A DNA stretch of 64,000 nt from positions 62,001-126,000 of the forward strand of contig JANTQA010000062.1 of assembly GCA_027625915.1 (NCBI GenBank). Direction: 5' to 3'. Made by a program: the position numbers and the translations under genes. Under the pieces are notes generated by a model. That model saw only the letters and a list, made by a program, of their open reading frames with translations, was not told the DNA's origin and made no database searches. The stretch's first letter is position 1, and the number at the start of each line of letters is the position of its first letter. Origin of the DNA: Anaeramoeba flamelloides (taxonomy: Eukaryota > Metamonada > Anaeramoebidae). Positions 35,395-46,561 of this stretch are shown one piece after another.

Positions 35395-36811
35395 GTAAAA
35401 CAATAGAAAAAAAGTTGGGATTAATTTGATCTAAAAACTACCTGTCCGAAAGAGGAAAACCTCACACACTTATTAAATTACAAAAAGTGTGAAAAGGTTA
35501 AAAATGAAATAAATAATTAGTAAAAGAGGGATAAATCGGTAATTTTGAATTACAAAAAAAAATTTTAGATAAAACAAGAAGAGTGTCAGGAGTCAACCGA
35601 TTCATTGTTTGAGAGAACTCTTACGAAAATCGATCTCTGACTCAAATTAATATTTCAATTTGTCCAAAACCCTCAAACATGTAACTTTCTATAAAAAGAT
35701 AAAAATTATTTGATTTTTAACAAACAAAATTTTTCCCATTTCTGGATTTTGAAAATGTGAAATAACTTTATAGTTATTAATACTATAAATTCAAAAACCC
35801 AATCTATTAGTAAACAAGAATGTCAGAATTGTAATTTTTAATTTCCAATAAAAAGATCAGACATTTTAAATTTATTTATGAAGATTTTTTAAGAGTTGTA
35901 ACACCTACCTTTTAAGTCGAAAATGTTTTGTTTCTGTTTTTTGGATTTTGACCAATAAAAAACTATAAATCCCTCTTCAAAACTCTAAATGATAATAGTT
36001 CACAAAAATCATTACAGAAGTTTTTCAAAAAATTGTGATTCTCATTTGGTAATCTTCATAAGACTAAATTTTTACCAAATTTAAAACAAAGAACTCCCTA
36101 AAAAACTCAAACTGAATGAAAATAAGATCAAATAAAGAAGAATTTAACCATCTTTGAGAAATTTTTCTTCATTTAAAAAAGCAAAAATATTATTTTCACA
36201 TTTTAAAGTCAAATTTGAAAACAAATTTGAGAATCAAAAATAATTAATACTATAAAGAATAAACAAAAAAGAATCAACGAGTAAATATATCTTTAATAAA
36301 ATGTATTGATTTGTTTGAATTTCAAAGTTCTCAATTGTTTAGGTTCCAAAATAATGATTTATTTTGGAAAAAAAAAAAAAATTTCCAAATGACAAATAAT
36401 TGTTAATCAAGAAATTATCAAGATATGATGGAAATTGTGGTTGGACACAGAGACAATTTTTTTGAGGTTTATTTTCAAAAATAAAAAAAAGTTAAATTTA
36501 CCATCAATTTGACAGATAATTTCTGTTAACAGAAAAAGTAATTTTCCTTGGTTTTTTGAAGGGTAAAAGGTTGAATTTAAGATTATTTTCAAAAAAAAAA
36601 AAAAAAAAAAACAATAAGAAAGGATCTTGTTAAATTTGGGTTAATATTCTACATTGTTGGAATATTTTTAGAGGAATGTGATTTTTCAACGGTTGATTTA
36701 CTTTTTGATAAAAAGGTAAAAAAAAATAGATGGGTAAAATTGCTTAAAAAAAAAGATTAAAGTAAAAATTTTTCATTTTTTTTTTCATTTTCAATCTATT
36801 AATTGTTCATA

Positions 36812-38545
36812 ATGTTAAGTCACCTCAATACTTTTTTACCAAGACAAAGCAGCTTACTAATGAAATGCAACTTTAGTAAGATGTTTTGTTTCCAATGTGA
36901 GCAGACGATCAACGGAAAGGGATGCACAGCGAAGGGGAAATGTGGGAAGACAGCTGAAGTATCTGCGCTCCAAGACCTGCTGATTGAGCAACTGAAGCAC
37001 TTAAATTCAGTTGTGCACCACGCCAAGGAAAATGATGTCAAACCTGTCACTACTTATTCTGATCATTTCAACTTAGAGGGTCTATTTGCTACGCTTACGA
37101 ATGTCAATTTTGATGAGAAACGATTTCAAAAATATTTACACAAAGGCGAAAAATTGATCGAGACATACTTGAAGAATGGAGGCGAGAAACTGAAAAGCGT
37201 TTTACACGAAAACGGTATCCAAACCGCAGACTTTTCGTACAGCAAGCCATTGAAGGAGTTGATCAAAACAGGGAAAGAGTTTCAGATTGATCTTACGGAA
37301 GAAAAAAGACCTGTCACTTTTACTAAGGAACTTATAATGTACGGACTTAAAGGCGGAGCTGCGTATTTAGATCACGCTCGGCTCTTGGGCTATGAAGACA
37401 CCTCGTTGTACCATTACCTTAGCGAGGCTTTACAAAAATTGAGTTTGCCCGTGAGCGAATTTTCATTAGAGTCGCTCCTCGAGTTTGCACTCCAAACTGG
37501 TAACTGGAATCTTTCTTGTATGGAGTTGCTGAACCGAGCCAACACAGAAAGCTATGGCCACCCTGAAATCACCACTGTGAGCACAACACCGGTCGACGGC
37601 AAATGTATCTTGGTCAGTGGCCATGACCTTCGTGATTTGAAATTGCTCTTGGAGCAAACCGACGGAATGGGGATCAATGTGTACACACATGGAGAAATGC
37701 TCCCAGGAAACTCCTACCCAGAGCTTAAAAAGTACTCACACTTAAAGGGGAACTATGGCGGTGCATGGCAAGATCAAGTCACGGAATTTGCCAAGTTCCC
37801 AGGGCCTATTTTGATGACCACCAATTGCTTGGTTCCACCACCAAAAAAATACTCTAAAAGGGTCTTTACACGCTCGTCTGTCGGCTACGAAAACCTCAAG
37901 CATATTGAAGGCGACGACTTTTCCGAGCTCATTAAGGTGGCCAAAAAGGAGAAAGGATTCAAAAATACCAAGAAACTTGCACTAAAGGACATCATTGTCG
38001 GGTTCGGAATGAACCAAACCTTGGCACTTGCAGATCTTATTATTGACGCTGTCAAGGAAGGCGCCATCAAGCACTTCTTCTTGATTGGCGGCTGCGACGG
38101 AGCAGAAAAGGAACGTAATTACTTTGAAAAATTGGCCGAGAAGACACCCAAGGACACAGTCATCCTCACCCTCGCATGTGGTAAATATAGATTCAATAAA
38201 AAGGATCTTGGTGTGATAGAATTTAAGGGAAACAAAATTCCTAGAGTATTAGATGTCGGTCAATGTAACGACGCATACAGCGCCATCCAAATCGCACTTG
38301 CACTTGCAAATGCCTTTGATACAGATGTAAACAGCCTCCCACTTTCATTCGCAATTTCTTGGTTTGAACAAAAGGCCGTATCCATCTTACTGACCTTGTT
38401 ACACTTGGGTATCAAAAACATCTTCTTAGGACCAGCTTTACCAGCATTTATCGATCCCTCTGTCTTAGACGTGTTAGTAAAATTATTTGGTATCAGACCA
38501 ATTGGCGATGTAGACGAAGACCTTAAATTAATGTTAAAGAACTAA
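36812..38545 (+). CDS. hcp: Hybrid-cluster protein (hydroxylamine reductase), class I type
   Basis: Iron-sulfur-oxygen enzyme that reduces hydroxylamine in vitro and is tied to NO and peroxynitrite detoxification and protein S-nitrosylation in anaerobes. 577 residues from the ATG at 36,812. The N-terminal cluster motif is FCFQCEQT...GCTAKGKCGKT (Cys 26, 29, 38, 44), the short spacing of class I/II proteins. Hybrid-cluster ligands are all present: the His of SGHDLRDL, the Glu of THGEMLPG, the Cys of TTNCLVPP, GGCDGA, TLACGKYRFN and VGQCNDAYSA, and the Glu of WFEQKA. About 24 residues precede the usual start (MFCFQ) and contain Arg, Lys and Ser but no acidic residue, so an organelle (mitochondrion-related) presequence is possible. 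No intron. G+C is clearly above its flanks, which fits strong expression or bacterial ancestry. Family call very secure; targeting is inference. Confidence 0.96.
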   Translation: MLSHLNTFLPRQSSLLMKCNFSKMFCFQCEQTINGKGCTAKGKCGKTAEVSALQDLLIEQLKHLNSVVHHAKENDVKPVTTYSDHFNLEGLFATLTNVNFDEKRFQKYLHKGEKLIETYLKNGGEKLKSVLHENGIQTADFSYSKPLKELIKTGKEFQIDLTEEKRPVTFTKELIMYGLKGGAAYLDHARLLGYEDTSLYHYLSEALQKLSLPVSEFSLESLLEFALQTGNWNLSCMELLNRANTESYGHPEITTVSTTPVDGKCILVSGHDLRDLKLLLEQTDGMGINVYTHGEMLPGNSYPELKKYSHLKGNYGGAWQDQVTEFAKFPGPILMTTNCLVPPPKKYSKRVFTRSSVGYENLKHIEGDDFSELIKVAKKEKGFKNTKKLALKDIIVGFGMNQTLALADLIIDAVKEGAIKHFFLIGGCDGAEKERNYFEKLAEKTPKDTVILTLACGKYRFNKKDLGVIEFKGNKIPRVLDVGQCNDAYSAIQIALALANAFDTDVNSLPLSFAISWFEQKAVSILLTLLHLGIKNIFLGPALPAFIDPSVLDVLVKLFGIRPIGDVDEDLKLMLKN

Positions 38546-38944
38546 TTTATCCTTCTTTGATTTGGATTTAAAAATATTTTTTATGAAAAATCTATTTTTA
38601 TCAATCTTTTTTGATTTCAAAATTTTTAAAAGTTTAAAATATTTATATTTTATTTTCTTACGTTTTTTTAAATTAAGTATTTGTCAAAACTCATTAATTT
38701 GTCTTCAATAATTAATAATAATTTTTTTTTCCTTATATTTTTAGTTTGTATTTTTTTACATTCTTCTATTATTTTTTTATTGTGATTTGATTTAAACACA
38801 GGAAACAATTCCAAAAAGAAACACGTTTTCATATTTGGATTTGGAGATCTTGAAAGGTTTTACGAACTTAGTTCTCTTAATATTCTAAATAGAATTCACA
38901 TTTTGATTATATTTTAAAAAAATGAAAAAAAAATAATTCATCTT

Positions 38945-39335
38945 TTTTTTAAATTTTGAGGTCATAAGCACATTTTAACAATTTTGAGTGCCACCATTTA
39001 GGACAAACTGAATCATTCAAATTAATATCTTGAACCAGATATATTAATATTTGATAAATATGGGAGTGTGATATATGCTAGTATAATATATTTACTTACC
39101 AATTAAAAAAATGAAAATTAAAATAGAAAAAATCCGATAGGAAAAAATAAAAAAAAAAAAACATTTATTTATTGATCTTGTCTGTAATATGTGTTACAAT
39201 TACTTCTTCTTTAATTGGTTTTATTTTTAATTCTGAATGGAAAAATTATTTTTTGGAAAAGTGTTGATTAACAAATTACTTGTTATAACTAAGAGAATTC
39301 ACAAAACGAATTTGAAATTCCATATTATCATTTAA
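38945..39335. repeat. 1.2-kb TTAA element, copy B (left part)
   Basis: Begins near GAGGTCATAAGCACATTTTA, the counterpart of the left end of copy A, and follows copy A through TTTTGAGTGCCACCA, GATCTTGTCTGTAAT and CATATTATCATTTAAT. It breaks exactly at that internal TTAA, where copy C starts. A weak match to the next part of copy A resumes after C, at 40,555. Confidence 0.65.
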
Positions 39336-40554
39336 TGGGGTAAGTACATTTTTCAAATTTTGAGTGCCATCATTTATACAAAACTGAATTCTTCAAATCA
39401 TTTCTTTTAACCAAATATATTGATATTTTAATAAATACAGAAGTGGGACATATCCTAATATAAGATATTTTCATACCAACTAAAAAATCGAAATCAAAAT
39501 AAAATTGAAAAAATTGATCAAGAAACAATAATACAAAGCATTTATTTCTTGACCTTATCTGTAAAAATTGATACAATTATTTCTTCTTAATTTGGTTTTT
39601 TTTTTAATTCTTTATGGAAAAAAATTTTGTTTGGAAAATTGTTGCGAAACAAATTACTGTTTATTTCTGGAAGAATTTCCAAAATTAAAATAAAAATCCT
39701 ATTTTCTATTAATTTATCTAATTCTAGTTTTGTATTTAGAAAATAAGAGATTAATTGGATTTATCTTCAGAAATAAAGATTTATTGGATGGATTTGTTTG
39801 ATTTTATAATTGATTTATTTTCCATTAAAATTAGAAAACTAAAAATAATTTTGACCAAATTTTTTCTTGAATTTTTTTCTTTTATTTTGAGTTGAAATTT
39901 TTGTAACTGTTTTTTGATTCAGAAAATTCAATTATTTAATTTCAATTTTTGAAATAGTATCATTTATTCTGTTTTTTTTTTTGATAAAAATATTTGAAAA
40001 AAGAATTTTGAAAGCAAAATTGAAACAAAAGGTTTTATAAAATAACAATAAATAGTAAAGGTTACCAGAATTTTAATTTAATAACTTTATTTGAAATCAT
40101 CCAAATTAAGAAGAAAAAGTAATATTCGGAACTATGGCGCTTTTGTTGAAGAATTTTTTTTTCACATTTGTGAATTCAACTACTTTATTTGGGAAGGTGA
40201 TCTATTTGTTTTTGGTCTTCAAAAAGAAAAGATTTTTTTCAAATAAACCTTTTTGTGGTTTATTTTTTTGATTTTTTTTGTTTGATTAAATCAAAAATTC
40301 ATATAAACACACATCTTGATTCAAAACATATATCAATTAATAAAACCAAAAAATGAAAAAAATGATCCAACAAATTTGTCAAATCAAAGATTCCGTTGAT
40401 TTAATTTTGGTTCGTTTTCTTTTCACAAATCGGGCAATGAACACTATTTTGGTTTCAATGTTGCAATATCTGGTGGTATTCTAAAAATCTTTTTTTCAGT
40501 CAATTTGTGGCAAATAAAATTTTTCAAAATAGTAAAATGTACTTACTTCCTTAA
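39332..40554. mobile_element. 1.2-kb TTAA element, copy C (complete, nested in B)
   Basis: Left end TTAATGGGGTAAGTACATTT, right end TGTACTTACTTCCTTAA. The interior is collinear with copy A throughout. Insertion into an internal TTAA of copy B is the simplest reading, making C younger than B. Confidence 0.72.
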
Positions 40555-42159
40555 TTAAATTATTCTTTTTTTTATATTAATGGGTAATCTTAACTTATAT
40601 CAGATTCAAATCTTTTTTTTAATTAAAATTTTTTTTTTTTTACATTTTTCAAAAGAATTCCATTTTATTAATAATAATATAAAAGTTTATATGTTTTTCT
40701 TCTTGGGATTTTAGTTTTAAACATCTTTTTGAAAATTCTGATAATTTTTGGTTTGTACTATTTTATTCAAAAAAATTTTACTCTGATAACAGAATTATAT
40801 TTTTTTTTATTTTTTTAATCAAGTTTTAGTTTTTACTAAATAATTTTTTTAAATTCAAAAAAAAAAAAAATGGATATTTTATTTGTTTCCAAATATTCAT
40901 TTCTAAGAAAACTATAAAGGCTATCTAAAAAGTTAATATAAGTGGTGTATCTTGCAGAATAATTTTTAAAAAACAATTCACAAGAAAAAGTCAAAATAAT
41001 TTTTCAACTAAATAGTCAAAGCCCTTCTAAGTTCTGTATTGATTTTTAAAATAAATTAATGGTTGATACGGATAAATTTATTTCAAAGGTTGAAGATGTG
41101 AAAAGGAATGCACTTATTGAAAAAAATTTGACAAAAAATAGCTCTTCGGAAGAAGATAGTTTGTTCTGAAAATGAAAAAAAAAATTCGGATCTCAAAAGG
41201 TATAAAAAACGTTAAATCTTTGATAAAAATCTTAGATTTATCGTTTAAAATAGGGAATTATTTTCTCAGATTACTAGTAATCCAAAACTATTTTTTGGAA
41301 TATTGTTAATCATTAATTCTTCTGTACAAATGAATACATCTAAAAATTCTTTTTTAAATTAATAATTATATTTTATACTCTCTGGGGTTTGTTATATAAA
41401 AAAAATGTATAATAAAAAAAAAATTAATAATTATTTATTAAATTAAGGAAAATCAAAAATACACAATTTTTAGTTTTTTCTTTAATGTTAGTAAAGAAGA
41501 AAAGATTATATGATCCAAAAAAACTTTTTATAAATTTTTCTTAAATTCAAGACAAATACGAATTAGATTTTTTCTATCTCTAGCTGAACTTTCACTCTCA
41601 AGATTATTACAAAGTAAATTTGTACCCTTATCTTTAAAATTGAATACCAATCTGAGGGATAAACATCAGCGACTTTTGGATTTTCAAACCTTTATCTTGA
41701 AATGTATTGATGTTTTTATAAAATAGCTTTTTATAAAAATGCAAAAGGAAAAATAAAATCATGAATTTTAAACACTTTTTTTAATTTATCATCATCAAAA
41801 ACCAACTTTTCACTTCATAGATTATAATTTAATTCCGAAACTGGGAATAAAATAACAATAATCTATAAACTTTTTCTGATTCTGGGAGTTGGGAATAAAA
41901 AGTATTTCCTATAAAAAAAAAAACCAAGTATCTTCTATTTTTTCATATTCAATTACAATTATTAAAACACATTTGATGAGGTAACTACTGTTGAAAGTTC
42001 TATTTTTGTGACAGATTGACTGTTAACTCTGAAAGTCTATAATCCTCAAGATTTGTTTAAAATTTAAAGAATTTATATTTTCATTTTTTTCTTTTTACTT
42101 TTTAATTTCAAATAACAACCCAAACACAAACACAAACACAAAAACAAAAACAAAAACAA

Positions 42160-43735
42160 ATGTCAATAACAGTTATTAACCCTGTATACAAAGAACTACT
42201 ATTAGAATTTTGTTGTTTACACCACATGGATACTTTAGTTTTTCAACATTTCTATCCAGACAAAAAATCAATTTTAAATAGTGCCTTCTATCAAGATCGC
42301 ACAAAAGAAATTTTTTTATTATTTCTTATTTCAAATATTAAGGAGCGTAAAGACTTAACCGAATATGTCCCATATTTACATTTACTAAAAAACGAAAACC
42401 TTAAGTTGTGGATAATTGAACAGGTAATTTTCTTTTTCATTCTTTTTTCTTTTGAAAACAAAAGAAATAAACTAAAAACAACAAAATTAAAAAAAAAAAA
42501 AAAAATTGAATTCTCAGAAGAAAAACAAATAATTTTGTACCACCTCTTTTTACTCTAAATTCCGAAACTGTATTCCAAAGGTAACGATAAGCAAGATTGA
42601 AGAATTAGAAAATGATAATGAAACAACTTATACCTACGACAACTTAATAAGAATGTTGGAAAATAATTGTAAAACTGAAATAATTTGCAATAATCTAAAC
42701 TCAACCAACACCCCAGGTATTATTGGGAATAGAAAGAACCAAGACAAGAACCAAGACAAGAATAAAGACAAGAATAAGAATAAGAATAAAAACAATAATC
42801 AAAAGAAAAATAAAAATGATCATGATCATGATTTAACAAGCCGAGAGAATTTATTCAGAAACAATTCCATTCAATTATTAAATTTTGTTTATGATTTAAA
42901 AAAGAAACAACAATTAAACAAACATTCCAAAATAGATAAAAAAACCTTGAAAATTCTCTTGATCTGGTTCTCTTTTTCAAAATCCTTGCCTCGATTTAAA
43001 ATGGAAATTCAAACAAGAATTTCAAAATTGAAACCCTCAAAATTAGATCTTGGCCAAAATTCCATTTCTGGATTAAAAAGGAGTGAGTTTCTTTTATACA
43101 ACAGCCCCCCGAATCAAAAAACGCAAAAAAAATCCTTAATACAAATAGAAAATACTCGTTTAATTAATCATTATAAAAAAAAAAAGAAAAATTTTCAGAC
43201 CAAAAAAAGGAAAAAATTGAATCAAAATAACAAGAAAAAGAAAATTTTAAGGAGGGAAAAAGATCATCTTCCAAATATCACCACAACACCAAACACAAAT
43301 TATATCAAAACGAAAACGGATAAAGAAAAAACAAAGAAAGTGAAAACAAAGAAACAAAATAATAATAATAATAATAATAAAGAAATCCCTTCAACCCTCA
43401 GCGAAGAAGACTTACCATTAAAATTGCTGCTGAAAAAAGAAAATGAAAAATTAAATAAATCACAAAATTCGGATCAATCAAACTTTTCTGATCTAATCAA
43501 GAATTCTAGTTTTAATTCTAGCTACACCCCAAATTCTAGCTACCCCACTAATTCTAATTCTAATTCTAATTATTCTCAAAATTCCAATTATTCTCAAAAT
43601 TCCAATTTTTCTCAAAATTCATTTGAAATGAGTAATAATGAAAACGATATCATTAATAATAGTAATGATTATAATTATAGCGAAGGCTTGCCTTTATTTA
43701 CCAAATCTAATGTTTTAAATAATAATTTTAAATAA
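42160..43735 (+). CDS. Unrecognised Lys/Asn-rich protein, two exons
   Basis: Exon 1 is 42,160-42,423 (MSITVINPVYKELLLEFCC...LKLWIIEQ) and exon 2 is 42,581-43,735 (VTISKIEELENDNETTYTYD...). Donor GTAATT, acceptor CCAAAG, both phase 0; 472 residues. The first 110 residues look folded and helical, with Leu/Ile/Phe-rich segments and a Lys/Asp-rich turn, but match no family I can name. The rest is low complexity: a Lys/Asn run (42,740-42,815), basic stretches like KKKKNFQTKKRKKLNQ that could serve as nuclear signals, a 5-6 residue Asn run (43,361-43,380) and a Ser/Asn/Tyr repeat NSNYSQNS (about 43,550-43,620). In the exon 2 frame, coding-like sequence extends upstream of 42,581 (back to 42,533), so the acceptor could be wrong. 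Function unknown. Confidence 0.65.
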
Positions 43736-44374
43736 TTTGATATTTTTGAATCACTTTTTAATTCTTGTTTTATTTATTTTTCTATTCTATGACCACGATC
43801 CACTTTTTCATTTTCATTTTCATTTTTCATTTTTAAATACCAAATTTGAATCATTTCAAGAAAAATTCTGCTTGAAAAAAAAGATTTTTTTGAATTATGT
43901 TTGACATTCTTTGAAATGTGAAAAAAGATTATTTGTTTCTCCTGTAATTATTCAATCTAAAAAGATCTATCAAATCAACATGTATCAAAATGCTAAAAAA
44001 TAATCTAAAGTATTTCCTAAAAAGTGGGGAATTTTTTTAAACATTTCATAAACAATCATCTTTATTAGTGAAGTTGTTCATTAATTTACAATAATAAATC
44101 AAGTTGAAATATTAATATTGATTGAATCATTTCTAAGGTTTTTATTTCATAATACTTTTGTTGAAATATTTTTTTAAAAAGGAAAAAAGAATAGAACTTT
44201 TTTTTTGGGTGAAAACTAAGCATGACCATTTTCAATAAAAAACTGGAAATAGAGCAAGAGTACAATTTTTTTTTCAAATAAGAAAATACATTTAGATGTT
44301 TTTCATTTCTATTTGAAAATTTATCGAGATTAAAGTAGTTGTGAGAAACTTTTTTTGAATAAAAAAGCGTAAAA

Positions 44375-44745
44375 TAAACTCCATTTCACTCAAGAGAGGC
44401 ACAGCCAAAAATGAAAAATTCAGTTCATTTTTAAAAAAACCAATCAAACAAATACCATTGTTTATCAAGATTTAAAAATTTAACCTTCTAATAAAAGTTA
44501 ATCTTCATAAAAGAAATACCTGAAAAAACTATAATTACCAAAAAAATAAAATTTAAAAAAAAGTTTTTGGGCACTCTCATCGAAACGTTTGATGCATTAT
44601 TTCTGGATTTCTTGAGGAAATTAAAATGAGACAATAAGATTTTTTTATAATAAGTGTCTTTGTTTTAGAATAAATTAAAAATTTTCACTTTTATTAAAGT
44701 TAATTTGGAGTTTTATGGTATTTTTTTTTTAAATTAATTTTTCCA
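44375..44745 (+). repeat. LINE 3' tail, second copy
   Basis: Matches 12,510-12,880 in order: AAACTCCATTTC, AAAAGTTAATCTTCATAAAA, GAAATACCTGAA, then TTTTTGG with a Cys/His-poor A/T tail and GTTAATTTGGAGTTTTATGG. No reverse transcriptase sequence was seen upstream, so it is 5'-truncated as LINE copies usually are. Confidence 0.6.
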
Positions 44746-46004
44746 AAAAAAAATGTAAGAAAACAAGCTTAAAAAAATTAACTAACAAAAAAAAAAAATT
44801 AACACATGAGAAAAAAGGAATCTGATCTAATAACTGAAAATATATTTTCAGAAGAATACCGAAATAAAATCAGAGAATATGTACTATTTCTTCAATAAAA
44901 CTGGACCTATTTGACTGAAAAAGATTTTATATTAATTTTCTTTATTTTTAGTTAAATATTAGATTGATTTATAACGTCCAATGGCAAATCAGGGGTTAAA
45001 AATAACTGTTTTTAATATAAATTATGTTATTTTCAGAGAGTTAAAACATTTTTTTTTAATTTCATTAATTTTTTATAAATAATCTATGAAAAACAAATAA
45101 TCAATAAGCAAAATTATACACATTAAAAGATAGACGATATATGTGAGGAATAAAACCAATAAATAAATAATTTTTCATAAAAATAGAAAAACTCAAATTC
45201 TTAAGTCCTTATTGAGAATAAAAATGAGGAACTTTTTGATTTCCTATTAAAGATCCAATCTAAAATACCAATAGAAAACAATATGATTTCTCTACAATCA
45301 TTTCGGTTTGTTTCGGCAACATTAGAATAATATCCTTTTTCTAGGTGACTATAGGTCTTTTTTTAATTTTTTTTTTGTTAATAAATTACTTTTAAAAAAA
45401 ATCGAAAAAAAAAGAAAAAAACAAAATTAAAAAAAATAATCTCAATTTTAAATTTTCCTACCAATATTGAATCAACACCTCTAAATATATATAATTCACC
45501 CATAATAACTGCGCTTATTTAACAAGAAAATAGTTTATATCAAATTAATTCCAAAAAAAAATTTTTAATACCAAAAATCAAAAATAATCAGAAAATACTC
45601 CTTTAATTTATTATATTTTTCCCAACCTAATATTAAACCACCATTTAACGTAACCAAATATTAATGTTTAAATAAGTAATTATTCTTATAAAAATAAAAA
45701 AAAAAAAAAAATAAAACAATAAAAATAAAAATGGGTAGATATAAATAATAAAAAGAGTGGAACAAAAAAAATATGTGGAAAATTTGTTGAAAAATTCACC
45801 AACATTTGTTGATCGATCAAAAAAATTAGAAAACATCAACTAATCACCAAGTGTGATTTTTCTATTAAACAGAACTCAACTTAAACCTTCTATCAGCCAT
45901 CGAAAAAAATCTCCAGATCAAACCAAACAGATTAAGTAATTAATAAAAAGGAAAATGAAAACAATACCTAAAAGACAGAAAAATGAAATAATAGTTTGTA
46001 AAAT

Positions 46005-46200
46005 CAAAAATTATTTCCAAATTGAATGTAAAGTCTAGTATTGTTATTCTTTCAACTACTTAAACTGTGTCCAAATTTTTGGCATTTAGTTTAGTTTGTA
46101 GAATTAAAATTATTTCCAAATTGAATGGAATTGTAGTATTAGTTATTTTTTTAACTGTTTTAAACTCTTCTAAATTTTTTGAATTAAGTTTATAAGCTAA
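46005..46200. repeat. Diverged tandem duplication, about 100 bp x 2
   Basis: ATTATTTCCAAATTGAATG, then TAGTATT, TTATT, AACT and TTTAAACT-type blocks occur twice in the same order and orientation (about 46,005-46,100 and 46,105-46,200). The phrase AACTGTGTCCAAATTTTTGG in unit 1 resembles a Tc1-type terminus. Confidence 0.6.
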
Positions 46201-46561
46201 ATTTCAAAAATAGGGGCAGATTTTTCATCCTAAAAAAATTTGTTTAATTGTTTTTTTTTTTTAATAATAATGTATTTTACTAAAGTGTTTTTAGAGACAA
46301 TAATCAAAATAGATTACTAAATAAAAATATAGTGTAATCACTTTATTATTTGAAAGGCAAATGAAAAAAGAAAAAAATATTAAAAAAAAAGTTTGCCACT
46401 AATTTTGAAATTTGGTTTATATATATATATATATATATATTTAACCTCGTTAATTTTTTTGAAAAAAAATCCACGAATACATACAAATATACATAAATGT
46501 TTTAACTTTTTTATAATTTCAAACAATAAATCAAAAAAATCTTTTATTTTTTTTTTTTGTT

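Larger units (their letters stand above)
32304..36811. other. Intergenic region between divergent TACC and Hcp genes
   Basis: Contains the inverted copy E of the TTAA family (33,300-34,130) and a hairpin element (35,235-35,394). CATATACCTTACATGTGTTT (32,615) and a rough complement near 33,175-33,205 (ACTAAATGTGTACATGTAAAT) could be the ends of a further 0.58-kb element. CTGTCCAAAATTTTTGG at 34,378 resembles a Tc1-type terminus. A GC-richer patch at 35,585-35,650 has no open frame. No gene is supported. Confidence 0.45.
38546..42159. other. Intergenic region with nested TTAA elements
   Basis: Holds copies B and C of the 1.2-kb family (38,945-40,554). The rest is AT-rich. A 36-codon frame at 41,062-41,169 (MVDTDKFISKVEDVKRNAL...) looks coding-like but matches nothing I know. 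The leader before 42,160 is CA-rich (42,116-42,159: repeated ACAAAC and ACAAAA), probably 5' UTR of the next gene. Confidence 0.45.
43736..46561. other. Intergenic region between two convergent genes
   Basis: The flanking genes at 43,735 (+) and 46,562 (-) end toward it. It holds a LINE tail (44,375-44,745), a 30-codon coding-like frame after it (44,806-44,898), a tandem duplication (46,005-46,200) and a phrase resembling a Tc1-type end (TTTCAAAAATAGGGGCAGA, 46,202). No gene is supported. Confidence 0.45.
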
